DNA of 64,000 bases from Streptomyces spiralis (GCF_014654675.1 NZ_BNBC01000016.1:1-64000), one strand, 5' to 3'. Counted from the stretch's first letter, positions 8,353 to 17,608 are shown. Notes: generated by a model from the letters alone, not told the origin. Numbers and translations are program-made.

Positions 8353-9303
8353 ATGCGCAGATCAGCCACCCTCCTCCCGGTCCTCGCCGCGATCCTGCTC
8401 CTCCCGGCGTGCGGAGCGGAGCACGCAGGCACCCGGAGCGCCGGCTCGGGCGCAGCCGCTTCGCCGCAGCGCACCCAGGTCGACGATCCGGGAACCGACG
8501 GCGTCCGGATCACCGCGGTGACCATCCCGTCCGCGGCGCCCTCCCCCTCCCGAGACCACTCGGTCCAGGCCGACAGGCTGCCCGCGGACCCGGGCCTCTT
8601 CGCCGAGTACGAGGTGACCAACGACGGCACGGAGGCGCTGACGTACACCGTCCTCTTCGACTTCACGACCAGCACCGGCGAGGTCATGAGCAACAAGCGG
8701 GAGACGGTGCGCGACGTCGGCCCCGGCAGGACGGTGCGCGGCACGGTCCGCATGGGGGTTCTGCCGCCCGGCGCGTCCCCGGTGGCGCGGGTCGAGGTCG
8801 CCGAGGTCACCAAGGTTGCCGCGGACGAGGCGCCGCCCGCCGCGGGTGTCTGCCCGTCCTCCGGGATCCGAGTCACGGCCGACCGGGGCGACGCCGCCAT
8901 GGGGTTGCGCGTGGTGGGCCTGCACCTGGAGAACTGCGGAACGCGCGACTACACCGTGGACGGCTACCCGCAGTTGGAGCTGCTGGACGAGAGCCGTGAG
9001 CCGATCGAGGGGGTCGGGATCCTGCGGGGCAGCGGCGGCATCACCGCCCTGCCCGAATGGGACGAGCAGCCGCGGCCCGTCACACTGAAGCCCGGCGAGA
9101 GAGCCGTCTCCGGACTGGTGTGGCGCAACACCACGGAATCCGGCACACCCGTCGAGGTGCCGTACGTCCGGGTCCGCGCGAAGGCCGGTGCCGACCCGGT
9201 GACCGTGACGCCCCACCTCGACCTCGGAACCACCGGCAAGCTCGGCGTCCGGCCGTGGCAGCGCGAGCAGCGGGAACAGAGCGGGCGGCCGGAGCAGCCG
9301 TAG
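8353..9303 (+). CDS. Secreted lipoprotein with DUF4232 domain
   Basis: 316 residues. The N-terminus is a lipoprotein signal (RR, hydrophobic run, lipobox LPAC ending at Cys 20). Residues about 50-160 form an FxLYD/DUF-like beta domain (EYEVTNDGTEALTYTV). Residues about 170-305 are DUF4232: CPSSGIRVTA, LHLENCGTRDYTVDGYP and LELLDESREP, with two Cys probably disulphide linked. DUF4232 proteins are common extracytoplasmic actinobacterial proteins without known activity. The gene is monocistronic, with CCCGGG repeats just after the stop. The start ATG at 8353 follows a GAGGTGACC ribosome site. Confidence 0.82.
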   Translation: MRRSATLLPVLAAILLLPACGAEHAGTRSAGSGAAASPQRTQVDDPGTDGVRITAVTIPSAAPSPSRDHSVQADRLPADPGLFAEYEVTNDGTEALTYTVLFDFTTSTGEVMSNKRETVRDVGPGRTVRGTVRMGVLPPGASPVARVEVAEVTKVAADEAPPAAGVCPSSGIRVTADRGDAAMGLRVVGLHLENCGTRDYTVDGYPQLELLDESREPIEGVGILRGSGGITALPEWDEQPRPVTLKPGERAVSGLVWRNTTESGTPVEVPYVRVRAKAGADPVTVTPHLDLGTTGKLGVRPWQREQREQSGRPEQP

Positions 9304-9411
9304 CCCGGAGAAAACCCCGGGTGCCCGGGCGCCGTTGTCTGTACGTTGGTGAGGCGCACAAGCGTACGACCAGCGCTTTCGCTTCTTCCCGACCCTTCGA
9401 GGCAGTCCACC

Positions 9412-11010
9412 GTGTTCCTGACGATCACCACCACCGGTACCCCCGAACGCCCCGCCACCGACATGGGCTTCCTGCTCCACAAGCACCCCGGCAGGGCGCA
9501 GGCGTTCTCCACCTCCCACGGCACGGCGCACGTCTTCTACCCCGAGGCGGACGACCGGCGCTGCACGGCGGCGCTGCTGCTGGAGGTCGATCCGGTGGCC
9601 CTGGTCCGGCGCGGCAGGGGCAAGGGGCGCGGCGGAGCGCCCGACGCGGCGCTCGCCCAGTACGTCAACGACCGCCCGTACGCTGCCTCCTCGCTGCTCG
9701 CGGTGGCCCTGAGCGGCGTCTTCTCCAGCGCGATGCGGGGTGTGTGCAACGCCAGGCCGGAGCGCGCCGGTCAGCCGCTGCCGCTGTGCATCGAGGTGCC
9801 CGTGCTCCCCGCCCGCGGCGGAGCCGAAGGGGCGCGCCGGTGTCGAGAGGACGAGCGCGCGGAGGCCCGAAGGGCTGAGCACGGTCGGCCTCTCGACACC
9901 GGCTGTAGCGCCCCGGAGGCGGAGCCGATCAAGCACAGCGGAGTCGAACTGGTACGGCGCCTCTTCGAGCCGCTCGGCTGGGCCGTGACCGCCGAGCCCG
10001 TGGCGCTGGACGCCGAGTTCCCGGAGTGGGGCGACTCGCGGTACGTACGCCTCGTCCTGGAATCCGACACGCTGACCCTCGCCGAGGCCCTGCGCCACCT
10101 GTACGTCCTGCTCCCCGTCCTCGACGACGCCAAGCACTACTGGGTCTCCTCCGACGAGGTCGACAAGCTGCTGCGGGCCGGCGAGGGCTGGCTGCCCGAG
10201 CACCCGGAGCAGAAGCTGATCACCAGCCGCTACCTGTCCCGCCGCTGGTCGCTGACCCGGCAGGCGATGGAGCGGCTGGAGCTGGTGCGGCTCGCGGAGG
10301 CCGACGACAGCGAGGTCGAGGACATCGACAACGCCGTGGAGGCGGAGACCGAGACCGAGGAGAAGCCGACCCCGCTCGCCGTTCAGCGCCGGGAGGCGAT
10401 CCTCGACGCCCTGCGCGAGTCCGGTGCCGCCCGTGTCCTCGACCTCGGCTGCGGACAGGGCCAGTTGGTGCAGGCGCTGCTGAAGGACCCTCGGTTCACC
10501 GAGATCGTGGGCCTCGACGTGTCGATGCGGGCGCTGACCATCGCCGGCCGGCGGCTGAAGCTGGACCGCATGGGCGAGCGGCAGGCCTCGCGCGTCAGGC
10601 TTCTCCAGGGGTCGCTTGCCTACACCGACAACCGTCTCAAGGGCTACGACGCCGCCGTGCTCAGCGAGGTGATCGAGCACCTCGACCTGCCGCGGCTGCC
10701 CGCCCTGGAGTACGCGGTGTTCGGCTCGGCCCGCCCGCGCACGGTCCTCGTGACCACCCCGAACGTCGAGTACAACGTCCGCTGGGAGTCCCTCCCGGCC
10801 GGACACGCCCGCCACGGCGACCACCGCTTCGAGTGGACCCGTGACGAGTTCCGCGCGTGGGCGACCGCCGTCGCCGAACGGCACGGCTACGACGTCGCCT
10901 TCCGGCCCGTCGGGCCCGAGGACCCCGAGGTGGGCCCGCCCACCCAGCTGGCCATGTTTGTAATGAACACAGCCGTGATCAACGCAGTGAAGGAGGCGAA
11001 GGCGTCATGA
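9412..11010 (+). CDS. hen1: Hen1: RNA 3'-terminal ribose 2'-O-methyltransferase with ligase-activating N-domain
   Basis: 532 residues from a GTG at 9412 (MFLTITTTG; GAGG 9 bases upstream). The N-terminal ~240 residues are the bacterial Hen1 N-domain (GFLLHKHPGR, YVNDRPYAASSLLAVALS), which activates the Pnkp ligase. The C-terminal methyltransferase (from about 320) has the SAM loop DLGCGQG at 344, the metal-binding EVIEH at 419-423 and the downstream HRFEWTRDEF. It methylates the 3'-terminal ribose of RNA broken by ribotoxins before sealing, so the repaired site resists recutting. A 36-residue basic insertion (about 137-173) separates N-domain motifs and is encoded by a palindromic DNA block. 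The stop overlaps the Pnkp ATG by 4 bases. Confidence 0.93.
   Translation: MFLTITTTGTPERPATDMGFLLHKHPGRAQAFSTSHGTAHVFYPEADDRRCTAALLLEVDPVALVRRGRGKGRGGAPDAALAQYVNDRPYAASSLLAVALSGVFSSAMRGVCNARPERAGQPLPLCIEVPVLPARGGAEGARRCREDERAEARRAEHGRPLDTGCSAPEAEPIKHSGVELVRRLFEPLGWAVTAEPVALDAEFPEWGDSRYVRLVLESDTLTLAEALRHLYVLLPVLDDAKHYWVSSDEVDKLLRAGEGWLPEHPEQKLITSRYLSRRWSLTRQAMERLELVRLAEADDSEVEDIDNAVEAETETEEKPTPLAVQRREAILDALRESGAARVLDLGCGQGQLVQALLKDPRFTEIVGLDVSMRALTIAGRRLKLDRMGERQASRVRLLQGSLAYTDNRLKGYDAAVLSEVIEHLDLPRLPALEYAVFGSARPRTVLVTTPNVEYNVRWESLPAGHARHGDHRFEWTRDEFRAWATAVAERHGYDVAFRPVGPEDPEVGPPTQLAMFVMNTAVINAVKEAKAS
9811..9930 (+). repeat. In-frame palindromic insertion within hen1
   Basis: Two perfect 15-base arms, GCCGGTGTCGAGAGG (9836-9850) and its complement (9889-9903), enclose 38 bases. 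They are flanked by GGCGGAGCCG (9817-9826) and GGAGGCGGAGCC (9916-9927). The block is in frame and encodes a charged stretch absent from the Hen1 pattern I know. The 16-mer at 9811-9826 recurs exactly at 12492-12507 in pnkp. Confidence 0.65.
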
Positions 11011-13574
11011 CCGAGACACAGACCAGGGGACGGGTCCTTCCCGTCACCGACCTCTCCCTCGTCGTCCTCGTCGGCGCCTCCGGTTCGGGCAAGTCCACCT
11101 TCGCCCGCCGGCACTTCAAGTCCACCGAGGTCATCTCCTCGGACTTCTGCCGGGGCCTGGTCAGCGACGACGAGAACGACCAGGGCGCCACCCGGGACGC
11201 CTTCGACGTGCTCCACTACATCGCGGGCAAGCGCCTGGCCGCCGGCCGCCGCACCGTCGTCGACGCCACCAGCGTGCAGCAGGACGCCCGCCGGCAGCTG
11301 GTCGACCTGGCCAAGCAGTACGACGTGCTGCCCATCGCCATCGTCCTGGACGTGCCCGAGGAGGTGTGTGCCGAGCGCAACGCGGCCCGCACCGACCGCG
11401 CCGACATGCCCCGCCGGGTCATCCAGCGGCACATCCGCGAACTGCGCCGTTCGCTGCGGCACCTGGAGCGCGAGGGCTTCCGCAAGGTGCACGTCCTGCG
11501 GGGTGTGGAGGACGTGGAGAACGCCACCGTCGTCACCGAGAAGCGCTTCAACGACCTGACCCACCTCACCGGCCCCTTCGACATCGTCGGCGACATCCAC
11601 GGGTGCGCGTCCGAACTGGAGGCGCTGCTCGCCGAGTTGGGCTACGTCGACGGTGTGCACGCCGAGGGCCGTACGGCCGTCTTCGTCGGCGACCTCGTCG
11701 ACCGCGGCCCGGACAGCCCCGGCGTACTGCGCCGCGTGATGTCGATGGTGAAGTCGGGCAACGCCCTGTGCGTCCCCGGCAACCACGAGAACAAGTACGG
11801 CCGCCACCTCAAGGGCCGCAAGGTCCAGCACACGCACGGACTCGCCGAGACCATCGAGCAGATGGAGGGCGAGAGCGAGGAGTTCCGGCAGGAGGTACGG
11901 GAGTTCATCGAGGGACTGGTCAGCCACTACGTCCTGGACGGCGGCAGGCTGGTCGTCTGCCACGCCGGTCTGCCCGAGAAGTACCACGGACGCACCTCGG
12001 GCCGGGTGCGCTCGCACGCGCTGTACGGCGAGACCACCGGGGAGACCGACGAGTTCGGGCTGCCGGTGCGCTACCCGTGGGCGGAGGACTACCGGGGCCG
12101 GGCGGCCGTGGTCTACGGTCACACGCCCGTCCCCGAGGCCACCTGGCTCAACAACACCATCTGCCTGGACACCGGCGCCGTCTTCGGCGGCAGGCTCACC
12201 GCGCTGCGCTGGCCGGAGCGGGAACTGGTCGACGTACCGGCCGAGCGGGTCTGGTACGAGCCGGTCAAGCCGCTGCGCTCCGAGGCGCCCGGCGGGCACG
12301 ACGGCCGGCCGCTCGACCTGAAGGACGTGCACGGCCGCCGGGTCGTCGAGACCCGCCACGCGGGCCGGGTCTCCGTCCGCGAGGAGAACGCGGCGGCGGC
12401 CCTGGAGGTCATGAGCCGCTTCGCGATCGACCCCCGGCTGCTGCCGTACCTGCCGCCCACCATGGCGCCGACGGCGACCTCGAAGGTGGACGCCCGCGGC
12501 GGAGCCGCTGATGAGCACTTCCTGGAGCACCCGGAGGAGGCGTTCGCGCAGTACCGCCAGGACGGGGTCGAGCGGGTGGTGTGCGAGGAGAAGCACATGG
12601 GCTCGCGGGCGGTGGCCCTGGTCTGCCGCGACGCGGAGTCGGCGCGCAAGCGGTTCGGCGTGGAGGGCCCCACCGGGGCGCTGTACACCCGTACCGGCCG
12701 CCCCTTCTTCGACGACCCTTCGGTCACCGAGCAGATCCTCGACCGCCTGCGCACGGCGGCGGGCGAGGCGGGTCTGTGGTCCGAGCTGGACACGGACTGG
12801 CTGCTGCTGGACGCCGAGCTGATGCCGTGGTCGCTGAAGGCGTCGGGGCTGCTGCGGACGCAGTACGCGGCGGTGGGCGCGGCCTCCGGTGCCGCGTTCC
12901 CCGGCGTATTGGCCGCGCTGGAGGGCGCCGGGGCCCGCGGCGTCGACGTCACCGGCCTGCTGGACCGCCAGCGCGAGCGCGCGAGCGCCGCCGCCGCCTT
13001 CACCGCCGCCTACCGCCGCTACTGCTGGACCACCGACGGGCTGGACGGCGTCCGCCTGGCGCCGTTCCAGATCCTGGCGGTCCAGGGCCGCAGCCTGGCC
13101 GCGCTGCCCCACGACCGGCAGCTCGCGCTGATCGACCGTCTCGTGGAGCACGACGGCTCCGGCCTGCTCCGGACCACCCGGCGCCTGTACGTCGACACCG
13201 GCGACGCGGAGTCGGTGCGGGCCGGCGTCGACTGGTGGCTGGAGATGACCGGCCGTGGCGGCGAGGGGATGGTCGTCAAGCCGCTGGGCGCCCTGGTGCG
13301 CACCCCGGAGGGGCGCCTGGTCCAGCCCGGCATCAAGTGCCGTGGGCGGGAGTACCTGCGGATCATCTACGGCCCCGAGTACACCCGCCCGGACCACCTG
13401 GACCGGCTGCGGCAGCGCTTCCTGAACCACAAGCGGTCGCTGGCGATCCGCGAGTACGCCCTCGGCCTGGAGGCCCTGGACCGGCTGGCCGACGGCGAGC
13501 CGCTGTGGCGGGTGCACGAGGCGGTGTTCGGGGTGCTGGCCCTGGAGTCGGAGCCGGTGGACCCCCGGCTGTGA
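11007..13574 (+). CDS. pnkp: Pnkp: polynucleotide kinase / phosphatase / ligase
   Basis: 855 residues, the usual length for bacterial Pnkp. Three domains are visible in order. The 5'-OH kinase (about 1-170) has P-loop GASGSGKST at 23-31. A metallophosphoesterase (about 185-460) removes 2',3'-cyclic phosphate and shows DIHG (196-199), GDLVDRG (228-234), GNHE (258-261) and GHTP. An adenylyltransferase/ligase module (about 480-855) has nucleotide-binding Lys 529 in EEKHMGS. With Hen1 it heals and seals cleaved RNA, and the ligase needs Hen1's N-domain. The ATG overlaps the hen1 stop, so the two are translationally coupled. An ARGGA tract before the ligase domain repeats the hen1 insertion motif. 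Confidence 0.96.
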   Translation: MTETQTRGRVLPVTDLSLVVLVGASGSGKSTFARRHFKSTEVISSDFCRGLVSDDENDQGATRDAFDVLHYIAGKRLAAGRRTVVDATSVQQDARRQLVDLAKQYDVLPIAIVLDVPEEVCAERNAARTDRADMPRRVIQRHIRELRRSLRHLEREGFRKVHVLRGVEDVENATVVTEKRFNDLTHLTGPFDIVGDIHGCASELEALLAELGYVDGVHAEGRTAVFVGDLVDRGPDSPGVLRRVMSMVKSGNALCVPGNHENKYGRHLKGRKVQHTHGLAETIEQMEGESEEFRQEVREFIEGLVSHYVLDGGRLVVCHAGLPEKYHGRTSGRVRSHALYGETTGETDEFGLPVRYPWAEDYRGRAAVVYGHTPVPEATWLNNTICLDTGAVFGGRLTALRWPERELVDVPAERVWYEPVKPLRSEAPGGHDGRPLDLKDVHGRRVVETRHAGRVSVREENAAAALEVMSRFAIDPRLLPYLPPTMAPTATSKVDARGGAADEHFLEHPEEAFAQYRQDGVERVVCEEKHMGSRAVALVCRDAESARKRFGVEGPTGALYTRTGRPFFDDPSVTEQILDRLRTAAGEAGLWSELDTDWLLLDAELMPWSLKASGLLRTQYAAVGAASGAAFPGVLAALEGAGARGVDVTGLLDRQRERASAAAAFTAAYRRYCWTTDGLDGVRLAPFQILAVQGRSLAALPHDRQLALIDRLVEHDGSGLLRTTRRLYVDTGDAESVRAGVDWWLEMTGRGGEGMVVKPLGALVRTPEGRLVQPGIKCRGREYLRIIYGPEYTRPDHLDRLRQRFLNHKRSLAIREYALGLEALDRLADGEPLWRVHEAVFGVLALESEPVDPRL

Positions 13575-13575
13575 C

Positions 13576-13645
13576 CCGGTGGCCCCCGCCGTGGCCACCC
13601 GTGGCCCTCGCCCGAACCGAGGGCCACGACGGGGGCCACGACCGG
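13576..13645. terminator. Nested hairpin terminator after pnkp
   Basis: An inner stem, GTGGCCCTCG (13601-13610) with CGAGGGCCAC (13618-13627), sits inside an outer pair GTGGCCCCCG / CGGGGGCCAC. Together they fill the gap after the pnkp stop. Confidence 0.8.
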
Positions 13646-13716
13646 GGTCATAACAACAAGGCGCAGAAACGGACGAGGAGCGGGTGAATCCGGTCGCCGA
13701 TGGTCAGGATGGAGTC

Positions 13717-14943
13717 ATGGGATTCCATGTCGACTCCGAGGCCGGGCGGCTGCGCCGCGTCATCCTGCACCGGCCCGATCTCGAGCTCAAAAGGCTCACC
13801 CCCAGCAACAAGGACGCCCTGCTCTTCGACGACGTGCTGTGGGTGCGCCGGGCGCGCGCCGAGCACGACGGGTTCGCGGACGTGCTGCGCGACCGCGGGG
13901 TCGCCGTGCACCTCTTCGGGGACCTGCTGACCGAGACGATGGAGATCCCGTCGGCCCGGTCGCTGGTCCTCGACCGCGTCTTCGACGAGAAGGAGTACGG
14001 GCCGCTGGCCACCGACCACCTCCGGGACGCGTTCGAGTCGCTGCCCGCGCCGGAGCTGGCGGAGGCCCTGGTCGGCGGCATGACCAAGCGCGAGTTCCTC
14101 CAGGGATACGCGGAACCGACCTCCGTGCGCTTCCATGTGATGGACCTGGACGACTTCCTGCTCGGCCCGCTCCCCAACCACCTGTTCACCCGGGACACCT
14201 CCGCCTGGATCTACGACGGCGTCTCCATCAACGCGATGCGCTGGCCCGCCCGGCAGCGCGAGACCGTGCACTTCGAGGCGATCTACCGCTACCACCCGCT
14301 GTTCCGCGGCGAGACGTTCCATGTGTGGTCCGAGGGGCAGGCCGACTACCCGTCCACCATCGAGGGCGGGGACGTGCTGGTCATCGGCAACGGCGCGGTG
14401 CTGATCGGGATGAGCGAGCGGACCACCCCGCAGGCCGTGGAGATGCTCGCGCACAAGCTGTTCGCCGCCGGGTCGGCCCGTACGATCGTCGCCCTCGACA
14501 TGCCCAAGCGGCGCGCCCTGATGCACCTCGACACGGTGATGACGATGGTCGACGCCGACGTCTTCACCCAGTACGCCGGGCTCGGGATGCTCCGCTCGTA
14601 CACCATCGAGCCGGGCGCCGGGGACAAGGAGCTGAAGGTCACCGACCATCCGCCGGAGCACATGCACCGTGCGATCGCCGCCGCGCTGGGCCTGAGCGAG
14701 ATCCGGGTGCTGACCGCCACCCAGGACGTGCACGCCGCCGAGCGCGAGCAGTGGGACGACGGCTGCAACGTCCTCGCCGTCGAGCCGGGCGTCGTCGTCG
14801 CCTACGAGCGCAACTCCACCACCAACACACATCTGCGCAAGCAGGGCGTCGAGGTGATCGAGATCCCCGGCAGCGAGCTGGGGCGGGGCAGGGGCGGTCC
14901 GCGCTGCATGAGCTGCCCCGTGCAGCGGGACGCGGCCGCATAG
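13717..14943 (+). CDS. arcA: Arginine deiminase
   Basis: 408 residues from the ATG at 13717, chosen because AGGATGGAG sits 3-10 bases upstream; a GTG at 13684 would add 11 residues. Guanidino-group-modifying enzyme motifs are all present: NALLFDD-like segment near the start, FTRDTSAWI, the EGGDVLVIG strand, HLDTVMTMVD with the catalytic His, and the C-terminal RCMSCP with nucleophile Cys 397. It hydrolyses arginine to citrulline and ammonia. It is the first gene of an arginine-catabolism group with ornithine carbamoyltransferase 81 bases downstream. Carbamate kinase is not in the window, so the full ATP-yielding ADI pathway is not shown here. Confidence 0.95.
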   Translation: MGFHVDSEAGRLRRVILHRPDLELKRLTPSNKDALLFDDVLWVRRARAEHDGFADVLRDRGVAVHLFGDLLTETMEIPSARSLVLDRVFDEKEYGPLATDHLRDAFESLPAPELAEALVGGMTKREFLQGYAEPTSVRFHVMDLDDFLLGPLPNHLFTRDTSAWIYDGVSINAMRWPARQRETVHFEAIYRYHPLFRGETFHVWSEGQADYPSTIEGGDVLVIGNGAVLIGMSERTTPQAVEMLAHKLFAAGSARTIVALDMPKRRALMHLDTVMTMVDADVFTQYAGLGMLRSYTIEPGAGDKELKVTDHPPEHMHRAIAAALGLSEIRVLTATQDVHAAEREQWDDGCNVLAVEPGVVVAYERNSTTNTHLRKQGVEVIEIPGSELGRGRGGPRCMSCPVQRDAAA

Positions 14944-14988
14944 AAATCCGACGGGGGCGCATAGAAATTCTGAGAGTCGTATAGAATT
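14940..14988. promoter_or_regulatory. Three phased ATAGAAAT-like repeats between arcA and the OTC gene
   Basis: ATAGAAAT occurs at 14940-14947 and 14961-14968, and ATAGAATT at 14981-14988. Spacing is 21 and 20 bases, two helical turns, so all three face the same side of the DNA. The first overlaps the arcA stop. The second and third form weak palindromes (AGAAATTCT, AGAATTC). An arginine-responsive or other regulator is plausible but not identified. Confidence 0.5.
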
Positions 14989-15024
14989 CCAACAGTTCTG
15001 TCCCCCATCCGTTGGAGCGCCCCC

Positions 15025-16032
15025 ATGGCGACAGTCCCGACCGCCCTCGCCGGCCGCCACTTCCTCAAGGAGCTGGACTTCACCGAGGAGGAGTTCCGCG
15101 GCCTGGTCGAGCTGGCCGCCGAGCTGAAGGCCGCCAAGAAGGCCGGGACCGAGACGCGGTACCTGAGCGGCAAAAACATCGCCCTGATCTTCGAGAAGAC
15201 CTCGACGCGCACGCGCTGCGCGTTCGAGGTCGCCGCCGCCGACCAGGGCGCCTCCACGACCTATCTGGACCCCTCCGGCTCCCAGATCGGGCACAAGGAG
15301 TCCGTGCGGGACACCGCCCGCGTGCTCGGCCGGATGTTCGACGCCATCGAGTTCCGGGGCGACAGCCAGGCCGCCGTCGAGGAGCTCGCCGCCCATGCCG
15401 GCGTGCCCGTCTACAACGGCCTCACCGACGACTGGCACCCCACCCAGATGCTCGCCGACGTGCTCACCATGACCGAGCACAGCGACAAGCCCCTGAGGGA
15501 GATCGCCTTCGCCTACCTGGGCGACGCCCGCTTCAACATGGGCAACTCCTACCTGGTCACCGGCGCCCTGCTCGGCATGGACGTACGCCTGGTCGCGCCC
15601 AAGGCCTACTGGCCCGCCCAGGAGATCGTCGACCGGGCGCAGGAGCTCGCCCGGGTCAGTGGCGCGCGCGTCACCCTCACCGAGTCCGTTGCGGAGGGCG
15701 TGCTCGGCGCCGACTTCGTCGCCACCGACGTCTGGGTCTCCATGGGTGAGCCCAAGGAGGTCTGGGACGAGCGCATCGAGGCCCTCGCCCCGTACGCCGT
15801 GACCATGGACGTGCTGCGCGCCACCGGCAATCCGGACGTGAAGTTCCTGCACTGCCTGCCGGCGTTCCACGACCTGGGGACCAAGGTCGGCCGCGAGATC
15901 CACGAGCGGCACGGCCTGACCTCCCTGGAGGTGACCGACGAGGTGTTCGAGTCACCCCACTCCGTCGTCTTCGACGAGGCCGAGAACCGTCTGCACACCA
16001 TCAAGGCGATCATGGTCGCCACCCTCGCCTGA
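15025..16032 (+). CDS. argF: Ornithine carbamoyltransferase (catabolic context)
   Basis: 335 residues from the ATG at 15025 (GGAG 10 bases upstream). Carbamoyl-phosphate binding motifs STRTR (60-64) and HPTQ, and the ornithine loop FLHCLPAFHD with its Cys, are intact. The family catalyses ornithine + carbamoyl phosphate = citrulline + phosphate. The gene lies directly after arginine deiminase rather than in the argCJBDR cluster, which suggests the catabolic (arcB-like) direction. The permease follows 127 bases downstream. Three phased repeats precede the gene and may give it its own control. Confidence 0.95.
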   Translation: MATVPTALAGRHFLKELDFTEEEFRGLVELAAELKAAKKAGTETRYLSGKNIALIFEKTSTRTRCAFEVAAADQGASTTYLDPSGSQIGHKESVRDTARVLGRMFDAIEFRGDSQAAVEELAAHAGVPVYNGLTDDWHPTQMLADVLTMTEHSDKPLREIAFAYLGDARFNMGNSYLVTGALLGMDVRLVAPKAYWPAQEIVDRAQELARVSGARVTLTESVAEGVLGADFVATDVWVSMGEPKEVWDERIEALAPYAVTMDVLRATGNPDVKFLHCLPAFHDLGTKVGREIHERHGLTSLEVTDEVFESPHSVVFDEAENRLHTIKAIMVATLA

Positions 16033-16159
16033 CGGCGCGGCCCGACCGAGCTCCCGACCACCCCGTATCCTGACCGACGGCCCGGAACCACCCATTCCAC
16101 GGCGCCGCCGCGCGACCCACCAGGTCGCCCCGCACCACCAGAAACGAGCACCACCCCCC

Positions 16160-17608
16160 ATGCCCGCTCCCCGCATCAAGTCCCCGGCCCTCCTCGTCGC
16201 CGAATCCGGCGCCGACCGCGAGGGCCACGGCCTGAAGCGCACGATGGGACTGTTCCAGCTCATCTGCTTCGGCGTCGGCGCCATCGTCGGCACCGGCATC
16301 TTCGTCGGTCTCTCCGACTCCGTCGCCCAGGCCGGCCCGGCCGTCGTCGTCTCGTTCATCCTCGCGGCGATCACCTGCGTCTTCACCGCCTTCTCCTTCG
16401 CGGAGCTGGGCGGCGCGATCCCGGTCTCCGGCTCCTCCTACTCCTTCGCCTACGCCGGCCTCGGCGAGTCCACCGCCTTCCTGGTCGGCTGGTGCCTGCT
16501 GCTGGAGTACGGCGTCTCCATCTCGGCCGTCGCCGTCGGCTGGAGCCAGTACGTCAACGAGCTGCTGCACAGCCTCACCGGCGTCCAGCTCCCGGCCGCC
16601 CTGTCCGCCGGCCCCGGCGACGGCGGGATCATCAACCTGCCGGCCGTGATCGTCATCGCCATGGCCTCCGTGCTGCTGGTGCGCGGGGTGCGCGAGAGCG
16701 CCCGGGCGACGGCCGCCATGGCCGCGGTGAAGCTCGTCATCCTGCTGGCCTTCTGCGCCATCGGCTACAGCGCCTTCAAGCACGGCAACCTCACCCCGTT
16801 CTCCCCGGCCGGCCTCGGCGGCATCGGCGCGGGCACGACGGCCGCGTTCTTCTCCTACATCGGCTTCGACGCGATCACGACCGCCGGCGAGGAGGCCAAG
16901 AACCCGCGCCGGGACATCCCGGTCGCGATCATGGTCTGCATGGGCATCGTGACCCTGCTGTACTGTGCGGTCGCGCTCGCCGCGATCGGCGCCATCGGCG
17001 GCGAGCAGGTCGCGGGCCGTCCCGCCGCCCTGTCCTACGTCGTCAACGAGGTCACCGGCTCGACCGTCGGCGGCGGAGTGATCGCCTTCGGCGCGGTCGT
17101 CGCCATCGCCTCGGTGGTCCTCGCGGTGATGTACGGCCAGACCCGCATCCTGATGTCGATGTCCCGCGACGGCCTGATCCCGCGCGTCTTCGAGAAGGTG
17201 AACCCGAAGACCTCCACCCCGGTCGCCGGCACCCTGATCGTCGCGGTCGTCTTCGCGCTCCCGGCGGCCTTCGCCTCCCTCGACGCCGTGATGAACCTGT
17301 GCACCATCGGCACGCTCGCCATCATGGCCGTCGTGAACATCGCGGTGATCACCCTGCGCCGCCGCGAGCCGGGTCTGACCCGCAGCTTCCGGGTGCCGCT
17401 GTACCCGGTGGGCCCGCTGCTCGGCGTCGGCTTCTGCCTGTACCTGATGTACGAGACCGGCTGGCAGACCTGGATCCAGTTCGCCGTGTTCCTCGCCGTG
17501 GGCCTGCTGATCTACGCCGTCTACGGCCGCCGGCACTCCACGCTCGCCGGGGCCGCCCCCGAGGTCACGCCGGGTGCCGCCGCTGAACGGGAACCGCAGA
17601 CAGTCTGA
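16160..17608 (+). CDS. APC-family amino-acid permease (cationic amino-acid transporter type)
   Basis: 482 residues with about 12 membrane helices. It starts with GLKRTMGLFQLICFGVGAIV, where the G-IVGTGIF-G motif of TM1 gives the substrate carboxylate-binding site. Other APC features are FAELGGAIPVSGSSYSFAYA, SYIGFDAITTAGEEAKNPRR and GQTRILMSMSRDGL. The EEAKNPRR loop is typical of the CAT (cationic amino acid) subgroup. Position after arginine deiminase and OTC makes arginine/ornithine a sensible substrate, but this is context only. No clear ribosome site precedes the ATG. Its last 44 bases overlap the end of the opposite-strand ATPase gene. Confidence 0.88.
   Translation: MPAPRIKSPALLVAESGADREGHGLKRTMGLFQLICFGVGAIVGTGIFVGLSDSVAQAGPAVVVSFILAAITCVFTAFSFAELGGAIPVSGSSYSFAYAGLGESTAFLVGWCLLLEYGVSISAVAVGWSQYVNELLHSLTGVQLPAALSAGPGDGGIINLPAVIVIAMASVLLVRGVRESARATAAMAAVKLVILLAFCAIGYSAFKHGNLTPFSPAGLGGIGAGTTAAFFSYIGFDAITTAGEEAKNPRRDIPVAIMVCMGIVTLLYCAVALAAIGAIGGEQVAGRPAALSYVVNEVTGSTVGGGVIAFGAVVAIASVVLAVMYGQTRILMSMSRDGLIPRVFEKVNPKTSTPVAGTLIVAVVFALPAAFASLDAVMNLCTIGTLAIMAVVNIAVITLRRREPGLTRSFRVPLYPVGPLLGVGFCLYLMYETGWQTWIQFAVFLAVGLLIYAVYGRRHSTLAGAAPEVTPGAAAEREPQTV

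Noticed and set aside
8362..10884. Very long open frame on the minus strand opposite the lipoprotein and hen1 genes
   Set aside because: It is a high-GC shadow of well-supported plus-strand genes; its translation is Gly/Arg/Val/His-rich without family features.
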